Shown here piece after piece: positions 45,030 through 53,454 of a stretch of 64,000 nucleotides of DNA; position 1 is the stretch's first letter; the number at the start of each line of letters is the position of its first letter. The notes beneath the pieces were generated by a model. The model searched no databases. It saw nothing but the letters and a program-made list of their open reading frames with translations, and was not told the DNA's origin. The DNA lies in the NCBI RefSeq assembly GCF_003576595.1, contig NZ_NQOU01000002.1, positions 620,001 through 684,000 on the forward strand. The letters run 5' to 3'. The stretch comes from Neopusillimonas maritima (lineage in GTDB: Bacteria > Pseudomonadota > Gammaproteobacteria > Burkholderiales > Burkholderiaceae_B). The translations under genes were made by a program, and so were the position numbers.

Positions 45030-47078
45030 GTGAACAACGTTAATACCGCATCTCGTCAACGTGCCGATTTATTCGAACTGCTGGGCTCCATGCGGTTCGC
45101 CGTCAGCCTGTTGATGTTCATCTGTGTCGCCAGTGTCATTGGTACGGTGCTGCCGCAAAATCAGGCTTCAAGCACCTATATCGACCAATTCGGGCCGTTC
45201 TGGTATGCCTTGTTCGACGTCTTTGCGCTTTGGCACGTATACAACAGCTGGTGGTTTTTAACCATTATGGCGTTTTTGGTGGTGTCCACCAGCCTGTGCC
45301 TGCTGCGCAATACGCCCAAAATGGTGAAAGACATGCGCTCGTTCCGCGAATATGTTCGTGGCAGCAGCCTGCGCGCCTTCCATCACAAACTCGAAACCGA
45401 CACCCCCTACAGCCCAGAGGAAAGCAGCCGGAAACTAACACAATGGCTCAATACACAAGGCTACAAGGTGAAGGTTCGCCAAGACGGCGACAGCCAACTG
45501 CTGGCGGCCAAGAAAGGCAGCACAAACCGCTTGGGCTATATTTTTGCGCATGCAGCCATTGTGGTCATTTGCGTAGGGGGGATTCTCGACAGTGAATTGC
45601 CGGTTCGTATGCAAGTGTGGTTGGGCGGCAAAACCCCCATTACCGAGAACATGCTTATTAAAGACGTGCCGGAATCGGGCTGGCTGTCGGTTGCCAATCC
45701 AAGTTATCGCGCCAACTTACTGATTCCGGAAGGCAGCCAAAGCAGCAGTGCCATCGTTGCCGTGGGCGACGGTGTACTGGTTCAACCCATGCCGTTCAGC
45801 TTAAAGCTGAAGCAGTTCGATATTGAATACTATTCCACCGGCATGCCCAGCCGTTTTGCCAGCCACGTTGAGGTTTCCGACCCCGATACCGGCGAAACAT
45901 TCGAACAAGTGATTGAAGTGAATGAACCGCTACGCTACAAAGGCGTCACGGTGTATCAATCCAGTTTCGATGACGGCGGCAGCGACGTTCAGCTTAAAGC
46001 CTGGCCGCTTTCAGGCAACAACACTGAAGCATTCAATGTGGATACCACGGTGGGCGACCCAACCAACATTACGCTCAATGCCAGTACGGAACAACCGGAA
46101 CGCTATCAACTAAACGTAACCGACCTGCGTGTTATTAACGTTGAGAATCTGGAAATTAACGCCGACCCGCAACCACGCGCCGTGCTTGACCATGTCGCTG
46201 CAGTTACAGGCAGCGCAACAACACTGAAAAACGAGAACCTGCGCAATGTCGGTCCCAGCGTGCAATACCGGCTCACCGGCGGCGATGGGCAATCGTTTGA
46301 ATATCACAACTACATGATGCCCATCGCACTCGACGGCGGGCCGGTTTTTCTGGTTGGCGTACGAAACAGTCCGGCCGAAACATTCCGCTATATCCGGATT
46401 CCCGCTGACGCCAACAACTCGCTTGAGTCTTTCATTCATTTGCGCGCCGCCCTTAACAACCCTGAATTGCGCCAACAGGCCGCCCAACAGTTCGCTGCCC
46501 AAAGCGCCAACAATGAGTCGCAAAAAGCATTGCTGGAAAAAGCAGCGGCCGGTGCATTGGAGGCCTTCTCCAAAGGTGGATTCAACCAACTTCTTGAACC
46601 CGTGCCCGAAGCAGAGCGAGGTCGTTTCCTGAGCTTTGCCGTACCCATGATCCAACTTTCACTTTCAGCTTTATACGATTTGGATCGTGCCCAACGCGGA
46701 TTGCCCGAACTCACCTACAATGAAGCACAAAGCAACGCTCACAACCAATGGATGCAACAAGCGCTTTTGGCTCTGTCGAACCTGCCCGACTACCCGGCGC
46801 CCATCGTCATGTCATTAACTCAATTCGACCACGTTCAAGCCAGTGTTTTCCAAGTGGCACGCAGCCCCGGGCAAACCACCGTGTATTTGGGCTGTCTGTT
46901 TCTGGTTATCGGCATATTTTCAATGTTTTATATTCGCGATCGCCGCATCTGGATTTGGGTTCAACCCAAACACAATGGTAGTCAATGGCTTGCCGCCATG
47001 ACATCACAACGGCGCACGCTGGATTTCACCCAAGAGTTTGAGCGCTTTAAGAATGCGTTTAAACAACTGTCCACTTAA
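45030..47078 (+). CDS. resB: Cytochrome c biogenesis protein ResB (Ccs1)
   Basis: The 682-residue membrane protein is a component of system II cytochrome c maturation, which brings heme from the cytoplasmic to the periplasmic side and ligates it to apocytochromes with CcsB/CcsA. Membrane segments are at about 22-42 (FAVSLLMFICVASVIGTVLP) and 60-90, with one following GSTNRLGYIFAHAAIVVICVGG (about 165-185) and one near the C-terminus (VYLGCLFLVIGIFSMFYIRD). Between the last two lies a large periplasmic domain of about 440 residues. The order cytochrome c4-resB-ccsB is characteristic of Betaproteobacteria. Confidence 0.94.
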   Translation: MNNVNTASRQRADLFELLGSMRFAVSLLMFICVASVIGTVLPQNQASSTYIDQFGPFWYALFDVFALWHVYNSWWFLTIMAFLVVSTSLCLLRNTPKMVKDMRSFREYVRGSSLRAFHHKLETDTPYSPEESSRKLTQWLNTQGYKVKVRQDGDSQLLAAKKGSTNRLGYIFAHAAIVVICVGGILDSELPVRMQVWLGGKTPITENMLIKDVPESGWLSVANPSYRANLLIPEGSQSSSAIVAVGDGVLVQPMPFSLKLKQFDIEYYSTGMPSRFASHVEVSDPDTGETFEQVIEVNEPLRYKGVTVYQSSFDDGGSDVQLKAWPLSGNNTEAFNVDTTVGDPTNITLNASTEQPERYQLNVTDLRVINVENLEINADPQPRAVLDHVAAVTGSATTLKNENLRNVGPSVQYRLTGGDGQSFEYHNYMMPIALDGGPVFLVGVRNSPAETFRYIRIPADANNSLESFIHLRAALNNPELRQQAAQQFAAQSANNESQKALLEKAAAGALEAFSKGGFNQLLEPVPEAERGRFLSFAVPMIQLSLSALYDLDRAQRGLPELTYNEAQSNAHNQWMQQALLALSNLPDYPAPIVMSLTQFDHVQASVFQVARSPGQTTVYLGCLFLVIGIFSMFYIRDRRIWIWVQPKHNGSQWLAAMTSQRRTLDFTQEFERFKNAFKQLST

Positions 47079-47089
47079 CGAGGTTCATC

Positions 47090-48442
47090 ATGTCTGATGC
47101 CCATACCCATTCACCTGCCTGGGAAGCGGCCATGGCCGCCAGCGGCGACGGCCGAGGCGAACGAGGCCGGCCCGACTGGACGGACCTGCTGTTTCTCATC
47201 GTATTGTCGGCCGGCGCCGCTTACGCGCTGTCGGCATTCAGTCAATACATGGATATCTACGAAAAAGCCATTCTGGTGTGCGCTGTGCCGGCCACAGTGT
47301 GGCTGGGCTGGCTTTGGCGGCCCCTGCGTACCCTGCTGATTGCCAGTGGCTTAAGCGCCTTGCTGGCAATCTGGCTGTACAGTGCCGGTCAGGGGCTGGA
47401 TCAGGGCGACATTACCCGCGGCGAGAGTGTATTTCTCTTGAAATATTTGTTCTCGTCGCAGTCGGCCATTCTCTGGATGTGCGCCCTGTTCGTTCTGGCA
47501 ACGATCTCATACTGGGTCGGCATTATCAGCCAAACCGCTGCATGGCTGGGCACGGCGCTAACCTGGGGTGCAGTGTACGCCGGCACCACCGGCTTGCTGG
47601 TACGCTGGCGCGAAGGCCATCTTTTAGGCCCTGATATCGGCCACATTCCGGTCAGCAACCTGTACGAAGTCTTCGTTCTTTTCGCACTGATTACCGCCCT
47701 GTTCTACCTGTATTACGAGCGTCGCTACGCCACCCGCGCGCTGGGCGGATTTGTGCTGCTGGTTGTCACCTCGGCGGTTATTTTCCTGCTGTGGTATACC
47801 TTCACCCGCAATGCCTTTGAAATCCAGCCTTTGGTACCTGCGCTTAAAAGCTGGTGGATGAAAATCCACGTGCCCGCTAATTTCATTGGTTACGGCACCT
47901 TCTCGCTGGCCGCCATGGTGGGGTTTGCCTATTTAATCAAAGAGCATGGTGAAACGAAATCACGGCGCAAGTTGATTCCCTTGTTTTTGCTGGGCGCCAT
48001 TCTTTGTGCCGAGCCGTTCATGTTTGGTTCGCGAGAACTGTCTCCTACCTGGATGCTTTACTTCGGCATTGGTGCCTTGATTGTCGGCACCATATTGGCC
48101 TTGCGTGCCCCCATTGCCAAACGCCTGCCATCGTTGGAAATTCTCGACGATATCATGTATCGCGCTATTGCCGTGGGCTTCGCATTCTTTACCGTTGCCA
48201 CCATTCTGGGCGCGCTATGGGCGGCCGATGCCTGGGGCGCTTATTGGCAGTGGGATCCAAAAGAAACCTGGGCGCTTATTGTGTGGCTAAACTACGCCGC
48301 CTGGCTGCATATGCGGCTGATGAAAGGTTTGCGGGGCACCATGGCGGCCTACTGGGCGCTGGTCGGCCTAGTGATTACCAGCTTTGCATTCCTGGGCGTA
48401 AACATGTTCTTGTCGGGGCTGCACTCTTACGGCGAGCTTTAA
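47090..48442 (+). CDS. ccsB: Cytochrome c biogenesis protein CcsB (CcsA/HemX type)
   Basis: This polytopic membrane protein is the heme-handling partner of ResB. The 450-residue protein has ten or more hydrophobic segments. Near the end it carries the tryptophan-rich heme-binding WWD-type motif WGAYWQWDPKETWALIVWL, followed by conserved histidine-containing loops (YAAWLHMRLM, LSGLHSYGEL). It starts 11 bp after resB, so the two form one operon. Its stop overlaps the stop of the convergent metC-like gene by 4 bp. Confidence 0.95.
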   Translation: MSDAHTHSPAWEAAMAASGDGRGERGRPDWTDLLFLIVLSAGAAYALSAFSQYMDIYEKAILVCAVPATVWLGWLWRPLRTLLIASGLSALLAIWLYSAGQGLDQGDITRGESVFLLKYLFSSQSAILWMCALFVLATISYWVGIISQTAAWLGTALTWGAVYAGTTGLLVRWREGHLLGPDIGHIPVSNLYEVFVLFALITALFYLYYERRYATRALGGFVLLVVTSAVIFLLWYTFTRNAFEIQPLVPALKSWWMKIHVPANFIGYGTFSLAAMVGFAYLIKEHGETKSRRKLIPLFLLGAILCAEPFMFGSRELSPTWMLYFGIGALIVGTILALRAPIAKRLPSLEILDDIMYRAIAVGFAFFTVATILGALWAADAWGAYWQWDPKETWALIVWLNYAAWLHMRLMKGLRGTMAAYWALVGLVITSFAFLGVNMFLSGLHSYGEL

Positions 48443-49629
48443 AGGGCCAACGCTTTCGTGTCACAGTAAACCGACAAGGCGTTCGTTAGATCCGCCCACA
48501 GGGCCTCCGGGTCCTCCAACCCGGCGTGCAGCCGCAGCAATGGGCCTTGATACGGCCACGGCGTGACTGATCGGGAAGGCGTATCAATCGGCAAAGCCAG
48601 GCTTTCATAGCCCCCCCATGAAAGGCCGATACCAAACAAAGTCAGTTGGTCGAAAAACTTCTCCAGTGCCTGCGCCCCCGCAGGCACTGGCTGAAGCACT
48701 ACACCGAACAGCCCACTAGCCCCCAGGAAATCGCGTTTCCAGAATGCATGCCCCGACGATGACGAAAGTGCGGGATGCAGTACCGCCTCGACTGCGGAAT
48801 GCGCTTGCAAGCGTTCAGCCAGCATCAGTGCCGTTGCCTGATGGCGTTGAAGCCGAACGGATAAAGTGCGCAAACCCCGGGTCGCCATATAAATATCATC
48901 GGGCCCCGCAGTTTGACCCAAAGCCTGCGCATGCGCCTGCAACCGCGACCAGGCTCGTTGATTGGTCGTCACCGCGCCTAATATGGCATCGGAATGTCCA
49001 ACAAGATACTTGGTGGCCGCATGAATAGACACATCGACACCATGCTGAAACGGTTTAAAGTACAGCGGCGTTGCCCACGTGTTGTCCATCAACACCCAGG
49101 CGCCGAAAGCATGGGCAACCTGCGCCAACGCAGGCACATCGACCACTTCAAATGTTTGTGAACCCGGTGACTCCAGATATAGAGCCCGGGTTGTGCTGCG
49201 GAACCGCTTCGCGATATTTGCTCCTTCCAAGGGGCAAAAATACTCAACCTGCACTCCCATTTTGCTCAAAACCTGGTCCGCAAATGCCCGAGTCGGACCA
49301 TAAACGTTATCCGTGATCAGAATATGGTCACCCGGTGACAGGAATGCCAGCATTGCATGCGTACACGCGGCCAAACCTGAAGGAAAAACCTGCGCGTCGT
49401 ACGCCCCCTCCAGCTCTGCAAGGAGCGCCTCAAAAGACCGCGTGGTTGCCGTTCCGAACCGGGCGTAGTGCCCGTACGGGTTGGCATTGGCCCGTGCTGC
49501 TTTCCAGTCGGCATAGGAGTCAACCAACAAGGTCGACGCACGACAGGGGGGTGTATTCACCATACCGCCAAAATGCGCCGGTGCCCGGCCGGAATGAATA
49601 AGAAGCGTATCGTCATGCGAGGTTTTCAT
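48439..49629 (-). CDS. Second cystathionine-lyase-like PLP enzyme
   Basis: The 396-residue Cys/Met-metabolism PLP enzyme is a divergent paralogue of the gene at 20815-22014. The PLP lysine is in SIHAATKYLVGHSDAILG, and SPGSQTFEVVDVPALAQVAH and SWGGYESLAL are shared with the family. Which sulfur amino acid it acts on (cystathionine, cysteine or methionine derivatives) is not clear from sequence. It is divergent from an Lrp/AsnC-type regulator across a very AT-rich 122-bp gap, and such pairs are commonly co-regulated. This suggests an inducible, amino-acid-responsive lyase distinct from the housekeeping copy. Confidence 0.8.
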   Translation of the reverse strand: MKTSHDDTLLIHSGRAPAHFGGMVNTPPCRASTLLVDSYADWKAARANANPYGHYARFGTATTRSFEALLAELEGAYDAQVFPSGLAACTHAMLAFLSPGDHILITDNVYGPTRAFADQVLSKMGVQVEYFCPLEGANIAKRFRSTTRALYLESPGSQTFEVVDVPALAQVAHAFGAWVLMDNTWATPLYFKPFQHGVDVSIHAATKYLVGHSDAILGAVTTNQRAWSRLQAHAQALGQTAGPDDIYMATRGLRTLSVRLQRHQATALMLAERLQAHSAVEAVLHPALSSSSGHAFWKRDFLGASGLFGVVLQPVPAGAQALEKFFDQLTLFGIGLSWGGYESLALPIDTPSRSVTPWPYQGPLLRLHAGLEDPEALWADLTNALSVYCDTKALAL

Positions 49630-49751
49630 ACTGAATATGATAATGACACCCTGACGAAATGATTTTGATTTTTACCTACCGCATTCTCTCAGAATAAAAT
49701 AATATTTCAATTATATTTAATTTACTGGAATAAATTTTCTTTTGAGACAAT

Positions 49752-50219
49752 ATGGACAAATTCGATTGTCATATCCTTGAGATTTTGCAATCCGATTGCG
49801 CGCTTGCAGTTAACGATATCGCCGAACAAGTCGGCCTAAGCGCAACAGCCTGCTGGCGGCGCATACAGAAGCTTGAAGAGCAGGGTATTGTTCGCGCTCG
49901 TGTGGCGTTATTGGATGGCGCAAAACTGAACGTTGGCGTAACGGTTTTTGTGGCAATACGCACCAGCCGGCACGATGCCAAATGGCTGGCGCAATTTCAT
50001 GCGGCGGTCTCAACGATTCCAGAAGTCGTTGAACTGTATCGGATGTCGGGCGACACCGATTATTTAATGCGCGTTGTCGTACCCGACGTGGCGGGTTACG
50101 ACCGCATTTACAAACGACTCATCCATATGGCCGAACTGTCCGACGTGAGCTCAAGCTTTGCAATGGAGCAAATAAAATACACAACGGCCTTGCCCCTTGG
50201 ATACGTTGCAGATACGTAA
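49752..50219 (+). CDS. Lrp/AsnC-family transcriptional regulator
   Basis: The 155-residue protein has an N-terminal winged helix-turn-helix (CHILEILQSDCALAVNDIAE then QVGLSATACWRRIQKLEEQG, about 5-45) and a C-terminal RAM/AsnC ligand-binding domain (about 65-145, with VVELYRMSGDTDYLMRVVVP). Members sense amino acids and often control the adjacent divergent gene, here the PLP lyase. The gap between them (49630-49751) is very AT-rich, as in Lrp-type regulatory regions, but no clear operator could be picked out. Confidence 0.92.
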   Translation: MDKFDCHILEILQSDCALAVNDIAEQVGLSATACWRRIQKLEEQGIVRARVALLDGAKLNVGVTVFVAIRTSRHDAKWLAQFHAAVSTIPEVVELYRMSGDTDYLMRVVVPDVAGYDRIYKRLIHMAELSDVSSSFAMEQIKYTTALPLGYVADT

Positions 50220-50244
50220 AACGAAGCACGCGCAACACGAAAGA

Positions 50245-50910
50245 TTAATCGGGCCTCACGCCCCGTATGGCCAGGTCCACCAGTTCCCTGAACCGGGCCA
50301 GCCCTTCCACCGCATCAGGCTTTTCCTGATTCAACCAACGCCGCACTTCGGTTAAATAAATCGTTAAAAACAACGAGGCGATCAGCGAAGCCGGGGCCGT
50401 TTTGGTTGCCTGCCCCGACGTCTGCCCACGGCTCACGATTTGCTGCAATGCCTTCACCATACGTGGCCGACGCTCGTAAAAACGGGCGGTTTCAGGGCCC
50501 GGTTCATCGGTTGCCCCCACCACGTCCATAATTTCACGCACAATAGGCCGCCCCAAAGCAGGATGAGCCGCCCAGTAGTCGTAACGCGGCCTGAAAAAGG
50601 CCGTTATCTGCTCCAGCAAAGATTTGTTGGCATCGATGGCCTGTTCGGCCTGTTCACTGACCTCGTCCAGATCATCGTTCACAATCATCAGCAATTCACG
50701 TTTGTCTTTCGCATACGTGAACAACGTGCCAATTCCCACTTCGGCCAAGGCGGCAATATCGCGTGTTGTGGCCACGTCGTAGCCTTTTTCCATGAACTCC
50801 CGCCGCGCCGCGGCCTGAATACGGCGGCGGCGCTCAAGCTTGCCACGCTCGCGCAAACCCATTTTCGCCTGAGCCGCTCGCGTTTTCCTGTGAATAACCT
50901 GGTTTTCCAT
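50245..50910 (-). CDS. TetR-family transcriptional regulator of the catabolic cluster
   Basis: The 221-residue protein has a TetR helix-turn-helix after a basic start (RERGKLERRRRIQAAARREF, GYDVATTRDIAALAEVGIGT then LFTYAKDKRELLMIV, about 17-75) and a helical ligand-binding domain. It is transcribed divergently from the first flavin monooxygenase gene, with a 22-bp near-palindromic element in between that recurs before the TAXI gene. It is therefore the probable repressor of the 51-61 kb cluster. Effector unknown. Confidence 0.88.
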   Translation of the reverse strand: MENQVIHRKTRAAQAKMGLRERGKLERRRRIQAAARREFMEKGYDVATTRDIAALAEVGIGTLFTYAKDKRELLMIVNDDLDEVSEQAEQAIDANKSLLEQITAFFRPRYDYWAAHPALGRPIVREIMDVVGATDEPGPETARFYERRPRMVKALQQIVSRGQTSGQATKTAPASLIASLFLTIYLTEVRRWLNQEKPDAVEGLARFRELVDLAIRGVRPD

Positions 50911-50982
50911 GACTCAAAAAGGTTGAATTGGTGGCCTGATACACGATCACGCTTGACCAAAATTAAAACACACCCATAAAAT

Positions 50983-51004
50983 GAAACATGCTCATTTTTG
51001 AGCA
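50983..51004. promoter_or_regulatory. Candidate TetR operator, copy 1
   Basis: The inverted repeat TGCTCATTTTTGAGCA (half-sites TGCTCA/TGAGCA) lies between the TetR gene and the first monooxygenase. Extended to 22 bp on the minus strand, it shares a 19-bp run (TCAAAAATGAGCATGTTTC) exactly with a site at 52364, before the TAXI gene. Confidence 0.6.
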
Positions 51005-51098
51005 AATAATAGAAATAATTATAGGCAGGTTTGGAGACACAGCGACAGCATTATCTTTCGCGACCCTCCCCGATCCTATTTTCACGGATAAACAACTT

Positions 51099-52304
51099 AT
51101 GGACAACAACCCTGTCATTGTGTCCGGCGGCGGGCCGGTGGGATTAGTAGCGGCGTTATCGCTGGCCGAGAAAGGCATTAACGTCGTAGTACTGGAAACC
51201 TGTACCGATATTCCAACCGACCTCAGGGCAGGCACGTTCCACCCGCCCACCGTTGAAATGCTCGATACGCTTTCCATCGGACAGGATTTGCTGCAACTGG
51301 GCATTAAAGTGCCGGAGTGGCAAATTCGCGACCGCAAGAAAGGGCTGGTTGCCCAGTTCGACCTGGGTCGTATCGCCGACGAAACCCCTTACCCATTCCG
51401 CCTTCATTGCGAACAGCATAAGGTCTCCCGGCTTGCTTACCAGGCCTTGCAGAAATTCTCGAACGCACAGGTATTGTTCGGCCATGAATGTGTTGGGTTT
51501 ACCCAGGATAAAGAGGGTGTCACGGTACAAATCAAATCGGGCGACACAACACAAGAGGTACGCGCCAGCTACCTGATTGGAGCCGACGGTGCCCACAGCA
51601 TCGTTCGCAAAACAGCCGACATCGAGTTCGAAGGTTTCACCTGGCCCGAACGCTTTTTGGTTTTCGCCACCACGTTCGATCTGAAAAGTGTCGGGTTTAC
51701 CGGCAACGCCTATATTGCCGACCCCGACGAATGGGCCGCCATTTTCGTGCAGCCTCACAATGGCCCCCCCGGCATTTATCGAATCGCGTTCCCCATTCAG
51801 CCGGATCAAGACGAAGAAACCGTGCTGTCCGATGACTACGTGCAAAGCCGAATCCAAGGCTTTTTATCGCCCGACCGCACCTACGACATTCCGTATCGCA
51901 GCATCTATCGCGTGCATCAGCGCGTTGCCAAAACATTCCGGCAGGGTCGCATTATGCTGGCCGGCGACGCCGCACACGTGAACAACCCCCTGGGCGGCAT
52001 GGGCCTGAACAGCGGTATTCACGACGCCATGAACCTGGCCGACAAACTTGGCAAGGTCTTGCAGGAAAACGCGGACAACGACCTGTTGGACCTTTATGAC
52101 CGCCAACGTCGCATCACCAATGTTGAATATGTGCAGGCCATCACCATCCGAAACAAGAAAATGCTTGAAGAGCGCGACCCTGAAATCCGCGCCCAGCGCC
52201 TGGACGAAATGCGCGAAACCGCCGCAGATCCGGAAAAACACCGGGCCTTTCTGATGAACTCGTCAATGATCAACAGCGTCCGGCGCGCTGCGCAAATCGA
52301 ATAG
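51099..52304 (+). CDS. Class A FAD-dependent aromatic monooxygenase
   Basis: The 401-residue flavoprotein hydroxylase has an N-terminal GxGxxG dinucleotide motif (VSGGGPVGLVAALSLAEKG), the DG motif GADGAHSIVR, and the GD motif GRIMLAGDAAHVNNPLGGMG, all typical of group A flavin monooxygenases such as the MhpA/PobA relatives. It would hydroxylate an aromatic ring using NAD(P)H and oxygen. The substrate is unknown. Start MDNNPVIVSGGG is used; an in-frame ATG at 50988 lies inside the operator and would add a foreign 37-residue leader. A strong terminator follows, so it is a separate transcription unit from the TRAP genes. Confidence 0.87.
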   Translation: MDNNPVIVSGGGPVGLVAALSLAEKGINVVVLETCTDIPTDLRAGTFHPPTVEMLDTLSIGQDLLQLGIKVPEWQIRDRKKGLVAQFDLGRIADETPYPFRLHCEQHKVSRLAYQALQKFSNAQVLFGHECVGFTQDKEGVTVQIKSGDTTQEVRASYLIGADGAHSIVRKTADIEFEGFTWPERFLVFATTFDLKSVGFTGNAYIADPDEWAAIFVQPHNGPPGIYRIAFPIQPDQDEETVLSDDYVQSRIQGFLSPDRTYDIPYRSIYRVHQRVAKTFRQGRIMLAGDAAHVNNPLGGMGLNSGIHDAMNLADKLGKVLQENADNDLLDLYDRQRRITNVEYVQAITIRNKKMLEERDPEIRAQRLDEMRETAADPEKHRAFLMNSSMINSVRRAAQIE

Positions 52305-52310
52305 CCTTAA

Positions 52311-52345
52311 GGGTTGGGGGTGCGTTTTCCCCAACTCTTTTTTTT
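52311..52345 (+). terminator. Rho-independent terminator after the first monooxygenase
   Basis: GTTGGGG (52313-52319) pairs perfectly with CCCCAAC (52329-52335), followed by TCTTTTTTTT. It is the strongest terminator in the window. Confidence 0.88.
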
Positions 52346-52363
52346 GGTAAAAATATGCTAGAG

Positions 52364-52382
52364 TCAAAAATGAGCATGTTTC
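52364..52382. promoter_or_regulatory. Candidate TetR operator, copy 2, before the TAXI gene
   Basis: TCAAAAATGAGCATGTTTC is identical over 19 bases to the minus-strand sequence of the element between the TetR gene and the first monooxygenase. It lies about 90 bp before the TAXI ATG, directly after the terminator, so it probably belongs to the promoter of the TRAP-Rieske unit. Only one half (TGAGCA) is intact; the other is TGCTAGAG. Confidence 0.55.
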
Positions 52383-52474
52383 AGAAATTTTTAACCCCCT
52401 ATGTTTTCAGCATGTAGGGCAATGAAATTTCACATTGCCACTACATAAAATCAGTTCCACTCCAGGAGACAAAA

Positions 52475-53428
52475 ATGAAATTGAAATTTCTTGCCGGGCT
52501 GGCGCTTGCCGTTGGCCTTACCAGCACTGCCGCCGCCCAGAATGTAGGGGTCGGTACCATGAGCCAAGGCACCATGAGCTACTCCAGCGGCTCGGCCATC
52601 GCCAAAGTGATTGCCGAACAAACCAAAATGCAGGCTCGTGTACAGCCCAATAGCGGTGAAAGCGTTTTAATTCCGCTCGTTGATATGGGCGAGCTTGATT
52701 TTGGTATTGCCAACATCCTTGAGTCCGCTGAAGCAAAACACGGCGAAAGAGCGTTTGAGGGCCGACCCGCTAAGAACCTTCAAATTGCCTCCGTTATATT
52801 CCCCCTGAAAACCGCACTGTTTGTACGTGCCGACTCCGACATCAACTCCCTCGCCGACCTGAAAGGTAAACGCGTTACTTACGGCTTTACTGCCATGGGT
52901 TCGATTAACACCGTACTCGACGGTTTGCTAGCGACAGGTGGCTTAGGTCCCGACGACATCCGCCAAGTACTAGTCCCCAATGTGGTGCGTGGTGCCGACG
53001 AACTAATCGCCGGCAATGCTGACGCATTCTATTTTGCGGTGGGTGCCGCCAAAGTTACCGAGGTTGATGCTTCCGTCGGCGGTCTTCGCATGCTCCCCAT
53101 GGGCACCAGCGAAGCCCAATTGGCCGCGATGCGAAAAATTTATCCCTACGGCTATTCAGTCAATGAAGCGCCCCGCCCCGGCCTCCCCGGCTTCACAGAG
53201 CCAACACCCGTGCTGGCCTACGACAATTTATTGTTAACCAGCCCCAACACGCCTGACGAAGTCGTCTACAAAGCCATGAAGGCGCTTTATGAAAATCAGC
53301 CTGAACTCGCCAACTCTTTCGCACCTTTCCGTGGATTCAATGTCAAACAAATGTACAAGCCCGACATGCCCCTTGAATTCCATGCCGGCTCAATGCGTCT
53401 ATTCAAAGAAGTAGGGCTGGTTAAATAA
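52475..53428 (+). CDS. TAXI-family TRAP solute-binding protein
   Basis: The 317-residue periplasmic receptor has a signal peptide (about 1-22, MKLKFLAGLALAVGLTST, cleavage after AAAQ), then the TAXI-type fold: GTMSQGTMSYSSGSAIAKVI, SGESVLIPLVDMGELDFGI and LKTALFVRADSDINSLADLK. TAXI receptors deliver substrates such as glutamate, aromatic acids or other carboxylates to a fused TRAP permease. The fused permease gene starts 26 bp later. Start codon and Shine-Dalgarno (CAGGAGA) are clear. Confidence 0.92.
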   Translation: MKLKFLAGLALAVGLTSTAAAQNVGVGTMSQGTMSYSSGSAIAKVIAEQTKMQARVQPNSGESVLIPLVDMGELDFGIANILESAEAKHGERAFEGRPAKNLQIASVIFPLKTALFVRADSDINSLADLKGKRVTYGFTAMGSINTVLDGLLATGGLGPDDIRQVLVPNVVRGADELIAGNADAFYFAVGAAKVTEVDASVGGLRMLPMGTSEAQLAAMRKIYPYGYSVNEAPRPGLPGFTEPTPVLAYDNLLLTSPNTPDEVVYKAMKALYENQPELANSFAPFRGFNVKQMYKPDMPLEFHAGSMRLFKEVGLVK

Positions 53429-53454
53429 CCCTGCACCTCAAGCGGAAAAGCATC

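Noticed and set aside
50988-51098. Longer start for the first flavin monooxygenase
   Set aside because: The extra 37 residues come from the operator palindrome and intergenic sequence; MDNNPVIVSGGG matches the family start.
51156-51857. Minus-strand open frame of 233 codons inside the first monooxygenase
   Set aside because: It is antisense to intact flavin-binding motifs, with no family resemblance.
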